Origin: JANXUR01 sp038229415
GTDB lineage: Bacteria > Acidobacteriota > Terriglobia > Terriglobales > Acidobacteriaceae
NCBI GenBank assembly: GCA_038229415.1
Contig: JBBROM010000005.1
Location: forward strand, 186,001-250,000
DNA length: 64,000 nucleotides
Reading direction: 5' to 3'
Below, piece after piece: positions 32,226 through 41,971 of this stretch. The notes under the pieces are model-generated. The model made no database searches. It saw nothing but the letters and a program-made list of their open reading frames with translations, and was not told the origin of the DNA. Every line of letters starts with the position of its first letter. Position 1 is the first letter of the stretch. The translations under genes were made by a program, and so were the position numbers.

Positions 32226-34286
32226 ATGTTTTTCCCCAGATTCTCCTGTTGCATCATCGCTCTCTTGCTTGCATTCGGCATCGGTCAGGCTCAAACGGCC
32301 GCGCCTGCCCCCAGCACCCCTAGGCTGCGCTTTTCCGCCGACATGATTGATGCCGGTGCCGATCCCTGCAACGACTTTTACGCCTATGCCTGCAGCAAGT
32401 GGCAGGCACGCAATCCGATTCCTGCGGATCAGTCGAGCTGGGGCACGTTTAATGTGCTGCACGAAAATACCCGGGTGGTTCTGCACGACATCCTTGAGAA
32501 ATATTCGGCAACAAGCGCGAAGCGAGGGTCGCTTTCGCCCGTCGAAAAGCAGATCGGCGACTACTACGGCGCCTGCATGAACGAGCCGCGCATTGAGAAG
32601 CTCGGCATCAAGCCGCTGCAGCCAGAGTTCAAGCGCATCGCGGCGCTCAAGTCCAAGCCAGCACTGGCGGCGGAAGTCATTCGCCTGCACCGCATGGGCG
32701 TAAACGTGATGTTCCGCTTCGGCTCGGGGCAGGACTTTAAGGATTCCACCCAGCAGATCGCGCGGGCTGGTTCCGGCGGGCTCGGATTACCGGATCGCGA
32801 CTATTACTTCAAAGAAGATGAAAAGTCGAAGCTGATTCGTGAGCAGTATGTAGCGCACGTCACCAACGTGTTCGGCTTGCTGGGCCAGAAGCCCGATCAG
32901 GCCGCTGCATCGGCCAAAGCCATCATGGCGATTGAAACCGGATTGGCCAAAGGGACGCTGGATCGCGTGAGCCGTCGCGACCCCAACAAGACGTATCACC
33001 CCATGGCTGGCACGGATTTGGCGAAACTCACTCCGGCGTTTGCCTTCGACCGCTACCTGACCCAGATTGGCGCTCCGAATACAGACAAGATGAACGTCAG
33101 CGAGCCCGAGTTCTTCAAGAACCTGAACTCGGTGCTTGATGCCACCTCGCTCGACGACTGGAAGACCTACCTGCGCTGGCATCTGGTGGTGAGCGCCAAC
33201 AACTACCTGCCCAAGCGCTTTCAGGACGAGAACTTCGACTTCTTTGGCAAGAAGCTGCGTGGCGCCAAGGAACAGCAGGCCCGCTGGAAGCGCTGTGTGG
33301 ATGGCGTGGACGGCGACCTGGGCGAAGCGCTCGGCCAGAAGTATGTGGAAGCCGCGTTCGGTGCCGATGGCAAGGAGCGCATGTTGAAGCTCGTCCACGC
33401 ACTGGAAGTCGCGTTGAATCAGGACATACAGTCACTGCCGTGGATGACGGATGTGACGAAGAAGCGCGCGCTCGAAAAACTCGCCGCGATTGACAACAAG
33501 ATCGGCTATCCCGACCAGTATCGCGACTACTCGAAGATCGTCGTCGCCAGGAATGATGCGTTCGGCAACAACTTCCGCGCGAACGAAGTGGAGTTCCAGC
33601 GCCAGTTAAGCAAGATTGGCCAGCCGGTGGATAAGCGCGAGTGGGGCATGACGCCGCCCACGGTCAATGCCTATTACAGCTCCAGCCTGAACAACATCAA
33701 CTTCCCGGCGGGCATTTTGCAGCCCCCATTCTTCGATAAAGGTGCCGACGATGCGCTGAACTTTGGCGGCATCGGCGTGGTGATTGGCCACGAGTTGACG
33801 CACGGCTTCGACGATCAGGGCCGCAAGTTCGACGCCAAAGGCAATCTGAACGACTGGTGGACGGCGGACGACAATCGCGAGTTTGAAAAGCGCGCCGCCT
33901 GCGTCGCAGATCAGTATTCCAGCTATCCGGCGACGCCCGACGTGAAGCTCAACGGACGCCTGACCCTCGGCGAAAATGCCGCCGACAACGGCGGCATGAG
34001 AGTTGCCTACATGGCGCTGCACAGTCTGCTGGCCGAAAATCCGGGCAAAGATTCCGAGGCGATTGACGGCCTCACCCCCGACCAGCGCTTCTTTCTCGGC
34101 TTCGCCAACATCTGGTGCCAGAACATCACCGAACAAACGGCGCGGCTCTATGCTCAGACCGATCCGCATTCGCCGGGACGCTGGCGCGTGAACGGCACCG
34201 TCAGCAACTTCCCGGAGTTTGGCCAGGCGTTCCACTGCAAGCCGGGCTCGGCCATGGTGCCAGCCAACGCCTGCCGGGTCTGGTAG
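32226..34286 (+). CDS. secreted M13 family metallopeptidase (neprilysin/PepO-like), copy 1
   Basis: 686 residues. Signal peptide 1-22, then DPCNDFYAYACSKWQ near 40 as in all M13 enzymes. Zinc site: H522-E-L-T-H526, and the third ligand Glu in GENAADNGG downstream. The conserved NAYYSSSLNNINFPAGILQPPFF substrate-binding stretch and the C-terminal Cys-x-x-W (CRVW) are present. It should cleave short extracellular peptides. About 60 percent or more of positions appear shared by eye with the next gene, a tandem duplicate. Confidence 0.93.
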   Translation: MFFPRFSCCIIALLLAFGIGQAQTAAPAPSTPRLRFSADMIDAGADPCNDFYAYACSKWQARNPIPADQSSWGTFNVLHENTRVVLHDILEKYSATSAKRGSLSPVEKQIGDYYGACMNEPRIEKLGIKPLQPEFKRIAALKSKPALAAEVIRLHRMGVNVMFRFGSGQDFKDSTQQIARAGSGGLGLPDRDYYFKEDEKSKLIREQYVAHVTNVFGLLGQKPDQAAASAKAIMAIETGLAKGTLDRVSRRDPNKTYHPMAGTDLAKLTPAFAFDRYLTQIGAPNTDKMNVSEPEFFKNLNSVLDATSLDDWKTYLRWHLVVSANNYLPKRFQDENFDFFGKKLRGAKEQQARWKRCVDGVDGDLGEALGQKYVEAAFGADGKERMLKLVHALEVALNQDIQSLPWMTDVTKKRALEKLAAIDNKIGYPDQYRDYSKIVVARNDAFGNNFRANEVEFQRQLSKIGQPVDKREWGMTPPTVNAYYSSSLNNINFPAGILQPPFFDKGADDALNFGGIGVVIGHELTHGFDDQGRKFDAKGNLNDWWTADDNREFEKRAACVADQYSSYPATPDVKLNGRLTLGENAADNGGMRVAYMALHSLLAENPGKDSEAIDGLTPDQRFFLGFANIWCQNITEQTARLYAQTDPHSPGRWRVNGTVSNFPEFGQAFHCKPGSAMVPANACRVW

Positions 34287-34308
34287 GCAGATTTTCCTGA
34301 AATATCCG

Positions 34309-34337
34309 AAAGAGAGCGCTCAGTCGCTCTCTTTTTT
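34309..34337 (+). terminator. terminator after M13 copy 1
   Basis: Stem aagagagcg / cgctctctt followed by a six-T run, 23 bp after the stop. It separates the two M13 genes, so each probably has its own promoter. Confidence 0.85.
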
Positions 34338-34534
34338 GCTTCCGGCTCGTCTATATAGGCGGAGTTATGTTTGCTTAAGGCCCGGCAGAGCGGAACCGTT
34401 CCGGACGGGCGAACGTATTACAATCAGTAGGTTTGGTGTTTAGTTAATTTCGCGGCTGATGCGGAAGTGTGCCTGTTGGTCTCCCTTGTGGCGCCCCCTC
34501 CGGACTTCGGACGAATCTCAATTGCGAGGAACTT

Positions 34535-36583
34535 ATGTCTCTGCGTAAACTCTTGCCCGTAATTATTCTGTGCGCCAGTGCGGCGGTCGTGCAGACCAAC
34601 GCGCAATCGAACGCCCCGGCGGCTGCGTCTGCTGCTGGCCTTCGTTTTCAGGCGTCGAATGTGGATGCTCAACTCGACCCCTGCAGCGACTTTTACGCCT
34701 ACGCCTGCAGCAAGTGGCAGGCCAGTCATCCCATTCCCAACGATCAATCTACCTGGGGCAACTTCAACCTGCTGGCGGAAAACAACCGCCTGGTGCTGAA
34801 GGGCATTCTGGAGAAGTACTCAGCCGACGACGCCAAGCGGACTCCAGTAGAGAAGCAGATTGGCGACTACTACGCCGCCTGCATGGACGAACCGGGCATT
34901 GAAAAGCGCGGCTTGGAGCCAATGAAGGGGCTTTTCGATGGCATTGAAGACCTGAAGAGCAAACAGGCCCTCGCCAAGGAATTGGTGCCGCTGCATCGCT
35001 ATGGCGTGAACGCCTTCTTCGGATTCAGCTCGACGCAGGACTTCAAGGATGCGAGCAAGCAGTATGCAGGCGTGGATCAGGGTGGCCTCGGCCTGCCGGA
35101 CCGCGACTACTACTTTAAGGAAGACGAGCACTCCAAGGAACTGCGCGAGCAGTATGTGGCGCATGTAGCCAAGATGTTTGAACTGGCGGGCGACAAGCCG
35201 GAAGCCGCCGCTGCCGAAGCCAAGGCCGTGATGGCGATTGAAACTGGACTGGCCAAGGGCGCGCTGGACAACGTGAGCCGCCGCGATCCGCAGAAAATTT
35301 ATCACCTGCTGAATGATGACGATGTAATCAAACTGACGCCGGACTTCGACTGGGCCGGTTACCTGAAGACGATCGGCGCTCCGAGCACGAAGAACGTGGT
35401 AGTCACCGAGCCGGAGTTCTTCAAGAACCTGAACGGCGTACTAGCGGATAACTCGTTGGCAGATCTGAAGACCTACTTGCGCTGGCATCTGCTGAGCGCG
35501 CAGACCGACCTGCTGCCCAAGAAGTTCCGCGACGAAGCCTTCGACTTCAGCGGCCGCAAGCTGCGCGGCGCGAAAGAACAGCGTGCGCGCTGGAAGCAGT
35601 GCTCGTCAGCAGTAGACGGCGACCTCGGCGAAGCCCTTGGCCAGAAGTATGTGGAAGAGACTTTCGGCGCGGACGGCAAGGACCGGATGCTGAAGATGGT
35701 TCATCGCATCGAGACTGCGCTGCAAGAAGACATCACCACACTACCGTGGATGACAGAAACGACGCGGAAACGCGCGCTGGAAAAGCTGACGCTGATTGAC
35801 AACAAGATCGGCTATCCGGAGAACTATCGCGACTATTCGGCCATCAAGGTTTCACGCAAGGACCCGGTGGGCAACTCCTTCCGCGCCAACGAGTTTGAGT
35901 TCCAGCGCGAACTGAGCAAGATTGGCCAGCCGGTGGATAAGAAAGAGTGGGGCATGACGCCGCCCACAGTGAACGCTTACTACAACCCGTTGATGAACAA
36001 CATCAACTTTCCGGCGGGCATTCTGCAGCCGCCGTTCTTTGATAAAGAAGCCGATGACGCTCTGAACTTCGGCGCCATCGGTCTAGTGATTGGTCACGAA
36101 CTAACCCACGGCTTCGACGACGAAGGCAGCCAGTTCGATGGCAACGGCAACCTGAGCGACTGGTGGACGAAGGAAGACAAGGCAGAGTTTGAGAAGCGGA
36201 CGAGTTGCATGGCCGATCAATACTCCGAATACAGCGCCACGTCGGACACCAAGCTGAACGGCAAGCTGACGCTGGGCGAAAATGCAGCGGACAATGGCGG
36301 CGCGCGCGTGGCCTACATGGCGTTGCACGATTCACTGGGTGGCAAGGAAGCTCCGCTGGTGGATGGCATGACGGCCGATCAGCGCTTCTTCCTCGGCTTC
36401 GCCAACGTGTGGTGCCAGAACACTACCGAGAAGACGGCTCGCTTGCGGGCGCAAACCGATCCGCACTCGCCGGGCAAGTGGCGCGTGAACGGCACGGTCG
36501 GCAATATGCCCGAGTTCGCGCAGGCGTTCCACTGCAAGGCAGACGCACCGATGGTTAGAAAGAGCGCCTGCCGGGTTTGGTAA
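34535..36583 (+). CDS. secreted M13 family metallopeptidase, copy 2
   Basis: 682 residues with a signal peptide (about 1-22, ending NAQS). DPCSDFYAYACSKWQ, the zinc motif H521-E-L-T-H525, GENAADNGG and the terminal CRVW are all present, so the enzyme should be active. It is parallel to copy 1 along its whole length, with no large gaps. The ATG at 34535 (with GCGAGGA eight bases before) is preferred over one 22 codons upstream, which would put a non-hydrophobic peptide ahead of the signal sequence. Confidence 0.93.
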   Translation: MSLRKLLPVIILCASAAVVQTNAQSNAPAAASAAGLRFQASNVDAQLDPCSDFYAYACSKWQASHPIPNDQSTWGNFNLLAENNRLVLKGILEKYSADDAKRTPVEKQIGDYYAACMDEPGIEKRGLEPMKGLFDGIEDLKSKQALAKELVPLHRYGVNAFFGFSSTQDFKDASKQYAGVDQGGLGLPDRDYYFKEDEHSKELREQYVAHVAKMFELAGDKPEAAAAEAKAVMAIETGLAKGALDNVSRRDPQKIYHLLNDDDVIKLTPDFDWAGYLKTIGAPSTKNVVVTEPEFFKNLNGVLADNSLADLKTYLRWHLLSAQTDLLPKKFRDEAFDFSGRKLRGAKEQRARWKQCSSAVDGDLGEALGQKYVEETFGADGKDRMLKMVHRIETALQEDITTLPWMTETTRKRALEKLTLIDNKIGYPENYRDYSAIKVSRKDPVGNSFRANEFEFQRELSKIGQPVDKKEWGMTPPTVNAYYNPLMNNINFPAGILQPPFFDKEADDALNFGAIGLVIGHELTHGFDDEGSQFDGNGNLSDWWTKEDKAEFEKRTSCMADQYSEYSATSDTKLNGKLTLGENAADNGGARVAYMALHDSLGGKEAPLVDGMTADQRFFLGFANVWCQNTTEKTARLRAQTDPHSPGKWRVNGTVGNMPEFAQAFHCKADAPMVRKSACRVW

Positions 36584-36612
36584 GCAGGGGCTGAGTAGTC
36601 TGTTTTTATTGC

Positions 36613-36656
36613 AAAAGTTAAAGGGCGGAGGATAAATCCTCCGCCCTTTAACTTTT
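36613..36656. terminator. bidirectional terminator, M13 copy 2 / lipA
   Basis: A perfect 20-bp stem (arms 36613-36632 and 36637-36656, loop taaa) between two convergent genes. Both ends are A/T-rich (aaaagttaaa / tttaactttt), so it works in both directions. Confidence 0.92.
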
Positions 36657-36683
36657 GTGCAGTGCATGAGCTAAATTCTGACC

Positions 36684-37592
36684 CTAAACTACTGCGCCGC
36701 TCTCTGCCTGCTCATGCGCGTGATAGCTGGAGCGCACCAGGGGGCCGCTTTCTACGTGCTTGAAGCCCATGGTGAGCGCCTCGCGCTTCAGGTCGGCGAA
36801 CTCGGCGGGAGTGTAGAAGCGCGTCATCGGCAGATGATCTTTCGACGGACGCAGGTATTGACCGACGGTGAGAATGTCCACGCGCGCGTCAGCGAGGTCG
36901 CGGAAGACTTGCAGCAGTTCTTCGGTGTCTTCGCCGATGCCGACCATCACGCCTGACTTGGTGGCAATCTCTGGAGCCATCTGCTTGGCATCGGCCAGCA
37001 GCTTGAGGGTGCGCTCGTAGCGCGCTCCAGAACGCACGGCGCGATAGAGCCGCGGCACCGTTTCCGTATTGTGGTTCAGGATGTTGGGCTTCGCGTCCAT
37101 CACGATCTTCAGCGATTCGCAGTTCCCCTGAAAGTCGGGGATCAGCACTTCCACGCCGCATCCCGGCACGCGTTCGCGTACTTGTTGAATCGTCATGGCA
37201 AAAACTTTGGCCGCGCCAATGTTGTCGTCGTCGCGATTGACGCTGGTGATGACGGCGAACTTCAGTCCAAGCGTCGCCACCGCCTCGGCCACGCGACGCG
37301 GCTCATCAAAATCAATTGGTTCTGGGCGTCCCTTAGGCACGGCGCAAAATCCGCAGCGCCGGGTACATAGGTTGCCGAGGAGCATAAAGGTGGCGGTTTT
37401 GTGCTGCCAGCATTCGCCGATGTTGGGGCACATGGCGGATTCGCAAACGGTGTGCAGGTCGAGGGTACGGGCCAGCTTCTTGAGGTTGTGATAGTTTTCG
37501 CCAGACGGGGCGCGGGCCTTCAGCCACTCCGGTTTGGAAACCGGGCGGCGGGGGCCAATCTCGATCTGAATCAACTCTTCGGCAGTAGCCAT
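36684..37592 (-). CDS. lipA: lipoyl synthase
   Basis: 302 residues. Auxiliary-cluster motif CESAMCPNIGEC, then the radical SAM motif CTRRCGFC in FMLLGNLCTRRCGFCAVPKG; the conserved C-terminal Ser in VESGPLVRSSYHA is present. LipA inserts two sulfur atoms into octanoyl-protein to form lipoate on 2-oxoacid dehydrogenases and the glycine cleavage system. No lipB is adjacent. Confidence 0.96.
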   Translation of the reverse strand: MATAEELIQIEIGPRRPVSKPEWLKARAPSGENYHNLKKLARTLDLHTVCESAMCPNIGECWQHKTATFMLLGNLCTRRCGFCAVPKGRPEPIDFDEPRRVAEAVATLGLKFAVITSVNRDDDNIGAAKVFAMTIQQVRERVPGCGVEVLIPDFQGNCESLKIVMDAKPNILNHNTETVPRLYRAVRSGARYERTLKLLADAKQMAPEIATKSGVMVGIGEDTEELLQVFRDLADARVDILTVGQYLRPSKDHLPMTRFYTPAEFADLKREALTMGFKHVESGPLVRSSYHAHEQAESGAVV

Positions 37593-37648
37593 GGCGACTC
37601 TTTATTGTAAATGCTGGCGAACGGCCAAGTGCTTTCGGTGCGCTGCAC

Positions 37649-37682
37649 CGACTGGACGGGCGAGGGCGCCCGTCCCCACACG
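37649..37682 (-). repeat. family B palindromic repeat (reverse copy)
   Basis: The segment cgactggacgggcgagggcg...cccgtccccacac matches the reverse complement of 62104-62138 at nearly every base. It sits between the cytochrome c gene and lipA. Confidence 0.75.
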
Positions 37683-37688
37683 ATGCAG

Positions 37689-38048
37689 CTACAGCGTGTG
37701 CAGGTAGACGATCAAGTCCGCAATCTGCGCGTCATACAACTTGTCGCCGAAGGCAGGCATGTGGCTGCGGCCGCGCTGAATCAGTTCGGTCAGGCGCTCG
37801 TCATTGGCAGGAATGCCGCTGGAAAAATATGGCTTTTTGAGCACGCCCTTAAGCGACGGGCCATTTTCGGCATACGACGAATATGGCTCGTGGCAGCGGT
37901 GGCAAAAGGTGTCGAAGATCGCGCGCCCGCTGGCTTGCTGCGCCGTCAGCCCCAGCTCAGCGTCCGACTTGCGTGGCGGAATGCGATTGCAGGCGACGCC
38001 CAGCGCGACGGTTAAGAGAATGTATGAAAAGATCAGCCCACGAGTCAT
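37689..38048 (-). CDS. c-type cytochrome lipoprotein
   Basis: 119 residues. A lipoprotein signal ends in LGVAC with lipidated Cys20. The haem site is C49-H-R-C52-H53, and the likely axial Met is in SHMPAFGD. One haem, class I fold, close to small electron carriers that shuttle to terminal oxidases or dehydrogenases on the outer side of the inner membrane. The ATG at 38048 is chosen because it begins directly at the signal peptide; an upstream extension of 31 basic residues overlaps the dacB end. Confidence 0.85.
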   Translation of the reverse strand: MTRGLIFSYILLTVALGVACNRIPPRKSDAELGLTAQQASGRAIFDTFCHRCHEPYSSYAENGPSLKGVLKKPYFSSGIPANDERLTELIQRGRSHMPAFGDKLYDAQIADLIVYLHTL

Positions 38049-38094
38049 CAACAAAGAGGATATCGTGTGCAGGCGGCAATTGCGCATACACAAT

Positions 38095-39771
38095 CTATTT
38101 CTTGGAGGGCGGTTGCGTCTTGGCCACAATCGCCTCAACAATCTGGTCTATCGCAGCCACCACCAGCTTGGCTCTCGCGCTCTGGCTATTGGAAAAGATG
38201 GAGAAGGCCACGCGCTCACCGGCCATCGTGGTGGCGTAGCCGGAGAGCGCATTCACGTGTGTGAGGCTGCCAGTTTTGGCATGAACGCGGTCTTTGGCCG
38301 GACTGGGTAGTGCAGGCGTGGTGCCGCTGGCGGCCGTTCCCGAGAAACGATGTGCAAGCGACCCATCCACTCCGGCAATGGGCAGCGTGTTGTCAAACGC
38401 TGCGCCCCACGTTTGCGTGCTGGCATAGCGCAGCAGCATGACCACCGTGCGAGGAGAAACTAGATTGATGCGGGAGAGGCCAGAGCCATCGGCTAAAAGA
38501 AGCGCATCTTCCTCCTTGATTCCTGCAGAGTGCAAAAACTCGCGCCGGAAGTTGAGGCCTACATCCGCGGTGCTCGCCGGACCCGGCACATAGCTTGGTG
38601 GCGCGTCCCTTGGCAGCCAATGGGTTTGCCCGATGAGCCGCAGCGCCAGCTCCGCGTGCAAATTTTGGCTCACCTTGTTGATGACGGTGAGGTCTTCCAC
38701 GAACGGGTGCGACCAGTGCTCGGCCAGAACGTTGGTGGGCGCGGGCGGCTTTACTGCTGTGGGCTGCGACCACGATGCCGGGTCGCGATGCCGCGCCCGC
38801 GTGCCGCCGAGCACAGCTATGCCGCGCTGCTCCAGCAAATGCCGAAAGACGCGCGCGGCGAACTCGGCGGAATCTTCCACTGCGAGATATTCGGTGTGAC
38901 CCTTGTCGTCGAGGGGAATGTCGCCGAAGAACGTTACTTCATGCGATCCCGGGTCACGCCGCAAATCCATGTGATTGCCGCTGCCCGCCGCCGTGGTGAT
39001 GGTTCGATTGTGAATCGCAAAATAATTAGCGTCAGGCGACACCGACAGAAACGCCGTATCACCAACCGCAGCGCCGGGCGAAACCTGCACCGCGATCACG
39101 TTATCATTCAGCGTGAGCGCAGAAACGGGCGCGCCGTAGTCGTACTGCAGGTCGTCCCAATCCCAACCCTCCGGATAGCGGTCAAAATCGTAAAAAGTGT
39201 CGTCGCCTATGATGTCGCCGTCCACTTCCTTGAGGCCCAGCTTCACCAGCGCGTCGGCCATCTCTTCCAGCGCCTGCGTGCTGGAGCCAGCGGACTCCGA
39301 CTTGGCATTGTAGGGCAGCACACGGTCGGAAAGATTGGGATCGCCGCGCCCCACGAGAGTCAGGTCGCCGGTCAGGCGACCTGACTTGTCAATCTTGTTG
39401 GAAGGTGATGAAGTTTCCACCGTGGTGCGGAACTTGTAGTCTCCACCAACGAGCGCGAACGCCGCCGCCGTGGTGAACAGTTTGGTGTTGGAGGCGGGCG
39501 TGAACAGCTTGTCGGCGTTCAGCGAAAAAATTTCGCGGCCCGAGTCCAGCGAGATGACTTCGATGCCCCAGCTGCCGCGCGTAATTTCCGGCTCGGTCAA
39601 AATATCGCTGATCGCCGGCGGAAGCGGGTCGGGCTTTGGCTTCGATTTCGGTCTGTGGGCAATGGCTGGCGTCGCTGCGACCAGCAGCACAAGGAGGCCG
39701 ATGACAAGCGACCGCTGCACTCGGTGGCAGGTTTGGAGCGAAATCCTCGAAATCAGCGAAGCGTTTGGCAT
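38095..39771 (-). CDS. dacB: D-alanyl-D-alanine carboxypeptidase/endopeptidase (PBP4, S13)
   Basis: 558 residues, secreted (hydrophobic 21-38). The active-site S94-N-T-K97 motif is in FTPASNTKLFTTAA, the SxN-type motif in LLADGSGLSRINLVSP, and KTG in VHAKTGSLTHVNALSGY. PBP4-type enzymes trim or cut cross-links in peptidoglycan. The region between the SxxK and SxN motifs (about 140-420) is the family's large insertion. Upstream of the next gene, the cytochrome c, by about 46 bp. Confidence 0.93.
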   Translation of the reverse strand: MPNASLISRISLQTCHRVQRSLVIGLLVLLVAATPAIAHRPKSKPKPDPLPPAISDILTEPEITRGSWGIEVISLDSGREIFSLNADKLFTPASNTKLFTTAAAFALVGGDYKFRTTVETSSPSNKIDKSGRLTGDLTLVGRGDPNLSDRVLPYNAKSESAGSSTQALEEMADALVKLGLKEVDGDIIGDDTFYDFDRYPEGWDWDDLQYDYGAPVSALTLNDNVIAVQVSPGAAVGDTAFLSVSPDANYFAIHNRTITTAAGSGNHMDLRRDPGSHEVTFFGDIPLDDKGHTEYLAVEDSAEFAARVFRHLLEQRGIAVLGGTRARHRDPASWSQPTAVKPPAPTNVLAEHWSHPFVEDLTVINKVSQNLHAELALRLIGQTHWLPRDAPPSYVPGPASTADVGLNFRREFLHSAGIKEEDALLLADGSGLSRINLVSPRTVVMLLRYASTQTWGAAFDNTLPIAGVDGSLAHRFSGTAASGTTPALPSPAKDRVHAKTGSLTHVNALSGYATTMAGERVAFSIFSNSQSARAKLVVAAIDQIVEAIVAKTQPPSKK

Positions 39772-39941
39772 GGCATCGCGGATTCTAACATTTTGGCGTG
39801 TGCGATTCGCACTGGAGCGATGCAGTTGCTGCGCCCGTCAAGGCGCAGGAGCACTGTCCGCTTTCCGCATCGTTTGCCCAGCGCTAACCTAGCGGATAGA
39901 CTCGCGAGTCACATCGTTGGCCCATCGGAGCCACACTCATC

Positions 39942-41030
39942 ATGGCAGATAACACGCTTTACCACGGACGGCGCGCCGTCCAGATTGAGAACGAAGCACT
40001 GCGGGTGACCGTGACTGTCGAGGGCGGACACATCGCCGAGATTCTGCACAAGCGGTCGGGGGTGAATCCGTTGTGGACGCCGCCGTGGACTTCCATCGAG
40101 CCATCACAATATGATCCGGCGACGCATCCGGAATATGGGCCGGATGCGGAAGCGAGGCTAATCGCAGGGATTCTTGGGCACAATCTATGCCTCGACACTT
40201 TCGGCGCGCCGAGCGCGGAAGAGGCTGCAGCGGGGATTCCGGTGCATGGCGAAGCTCCGGTTGCCGAGTATGCGCTACACGCGGATGAAGGGTGCATCCG
40301 GCAAAACCCCAACTTTGAGCTGGCGCAGATTGGGTTTGAACGCACGGTGCGGCTAAGTGCCGGCGGTCATACGCTACAGATCTACGAAACGCTACAGAAC
40401 CTTTCAGCCACCGACCGCCCCATCGCGTGGACACAGCATGTAACGCTCGGTCCGCCATTTCTGGAGCGTGGGGTAACTCGCTTCTTACTTAATGCGACGC
40501 GTTCCAAAGTGCTGGAGGCGGAGTTCAACGGCGGACTGGGCATGCAGAAGGCCGGGGCAGAGTTCGAGTGGCCGCTGTGTCCGATGAAGAACGGTAGCGT
40601 GGACAACCTCAGTACTTTTGCAAGTTCAAAGAGTGCCGAGGCTTCCGGCGGATACACCGCGCACATGATGAATCTGGCCGAGGAGTACGCGTATTTCGTT
40701 GCGTGGTCGCCTCGCTTGCAGCTGGCGTGCGGCTACGTGTGGCGGCGCCAAGACTTTCCGTGGCTGGGACGCTGGGAAGAAAACTGCTTGCGCACGCAGA
40801 CGCCGTGGAACGGTCGAACCATTGCCTGCGGCATGGAGTTTGGCGTGTCGCCGATGCTAGAGTCACGGCGGCAGATGGTGGAGCGTGGCAGTCTGTTCGG
40901 CGTGTCCACGTACCGCTGGCTGCCGGCGAAGTCGAAGCTCACGGCGAACTATTGCGCGTTCGTCATCGAGGCTCCGACGATGCCGGGTTCTGTTCGCTGG
41001 GATGGCGTTGGGGATGTGCAGTTATCCTAA
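39942..41030 (+). CDS. galactose-mutarotase-like protein
   Basis: 362 residues, no signal peptide. Beta-rich, with an early YHGRRAVQIENEALRVTV and GGHIAEILHKRSGVNPLWTPPW, the kind of start seen in aldose 1-epimerase-fold proteins. No family catalytic His/Glu pair could be assigned with confidence, so it may bind or modify an unknown sugar. It lies 28 bp upstream of folP and may share its transcript. Confidence 0.7.
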   Translation: MADNTLYHGRRAVQIENEALRVTVTVEGGHIAEILHKRSGVNPLWTPPWTSIEPSQYDPATHPEYGPDAEARLIAGILGHNLCLDTFGAPSAEEAAAGIPVHGEAPVAEYALHADEGCIRQNPNFELAQIGFERTVRLSAGGHTLQIYETLQNLSATDRPIAWTQHVTLGPPFLERGVTRFLLNATRSKVLEAEFNGGLGMQKAGAEFEWPLCPMKNGSVDNLSTFASSKSAEASGGYTAHMMNLAEEYAYFVAWSPRLQLACGYVWRRQDFPWLGRWEENCLRTQTPWNGRTIACGMEFGVSPMLESRRQMVERGSLFGVSTYRWLPAKSKLTANYCAFVIEAPTMPGSVRWDGVGDVQLS

Positions 41031-41058
41031 GAAGATCATTTGATCGAAGAAGGAAGAA

Positions 41059-41967
41059 GTGTTGAAACGGCAACGATTCATTTGGGATATTGGCTCACGC
41101 AAGCTTCGGCTGGGCGAACGCACGCTGGTTATGGGCATCATCAACGTTACGCCGGATTCATTTTCTGACGGCGGCAAGTATCTGCGTCCGGCACAGGCGG
41201 TGGCTCATGCCATACGGCTGCTGGAAGCGGGCGCCGAGATTCTCGACATCGGCGGCGAATCCACGCGGCCGGGCGCATATGCCGCGGGTAAGGACGTTAC
41301 AGTGACCGCCGAGCAGGAAGCCGAGCGCATTCTGCCGGTGATTGCCGAGTTGAAGCGGCAGATACCGCAGTGTGTGATCTCCGTGGACACCTACAAGGCG
41401 TGGGTGGCAGAAGTTGCACTGGCGGCGGGCGCGGAGATTGTGAACGACGTGAGCGGCCTGCTCGCCGATCCGGCGATGGCCGCGACGGTGGCTCGTTCCA
41501 AGTGCGGCGTGGTGGTGATGCAGATGCGCGGGCGTCCGGCGGAGTGGCGCACCTTGCCGCCGCTGCGCAATCCGGTGGGACTGGTGAAGCGAGAACTGGC
41601 TGCGGCTGCGGCGAAAGCGCTGGCGGCGGGAATCAGCAAGAAGCGAATCGTGCTCGACCCCGGCATTGGATTCGGCAAGAACTTCGAGGAAAATTATCCG
41701 CTGCTGGCGCGGCTGGGCGAGATCGGTGAACTCGGCTATCCACTGCTGTTGGGGCCGTCGCGCAAGTCGTTCATCGGACGCACAGTGGCCAAGGCGCATG
41801 GCGGCGGCGATACCGACATCGTTCCGCCGCAGGAGCGCGTCTTCGGCACACTGGCCAGCGAAGCAATCGCCGTGCTGAACGGAGCGCACATCATCCGCAC
41901 CCATGATGTGAAGGCTTGCGTGGATGCGGTGCGGGTAGCCGATGAAGTTTTGCGCGCTGCGCGGTAA
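41059..41967 (+). CDS. folP: dihydropteroate synthase
   Basis: 302 residues from a GTG. VMGIINVTPDSFSDGG near the N-terminus, DIGGESTRPGA, LDPGIGFGKNFEENYPLL and the late GPSRKSFIGR are the four conserved DHPS motifs. It joins p-aminobenzoate to the pterin precursor in folate synthesis and is the sulfonamide target. It ends 4 bp from the convergent sugar dehydrogenase gene. Confidence 0.95.
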   Translation: MLKRQRFIWDIGSRKLRLGERTLVMGIINVTPDSFSDGGKYLRPAQAVAHAIRLLEAGAEILDIGGESTRPGAYAAGKDVTVTAEQEAERILPVIAELKRQIPQCVISVDTYKAWVAEVALAAGAEIVNDVSGLLADPAMAATVARSKCGVVVMQMRGRPAEWRTLPPLRNPVGLVKRELAAAAAKALAAGISKKRIVLDPGIGFGKNFEENYPLLARLGEIGELGYPLLLGPSRKSFIGRTVAKAHGGGDTDIVPPQERVFGTLASEAIAVLNGAHIIRTHDVKACVDAVRVADEVLRAAR

Positions 41968-41971
41968 TAAG

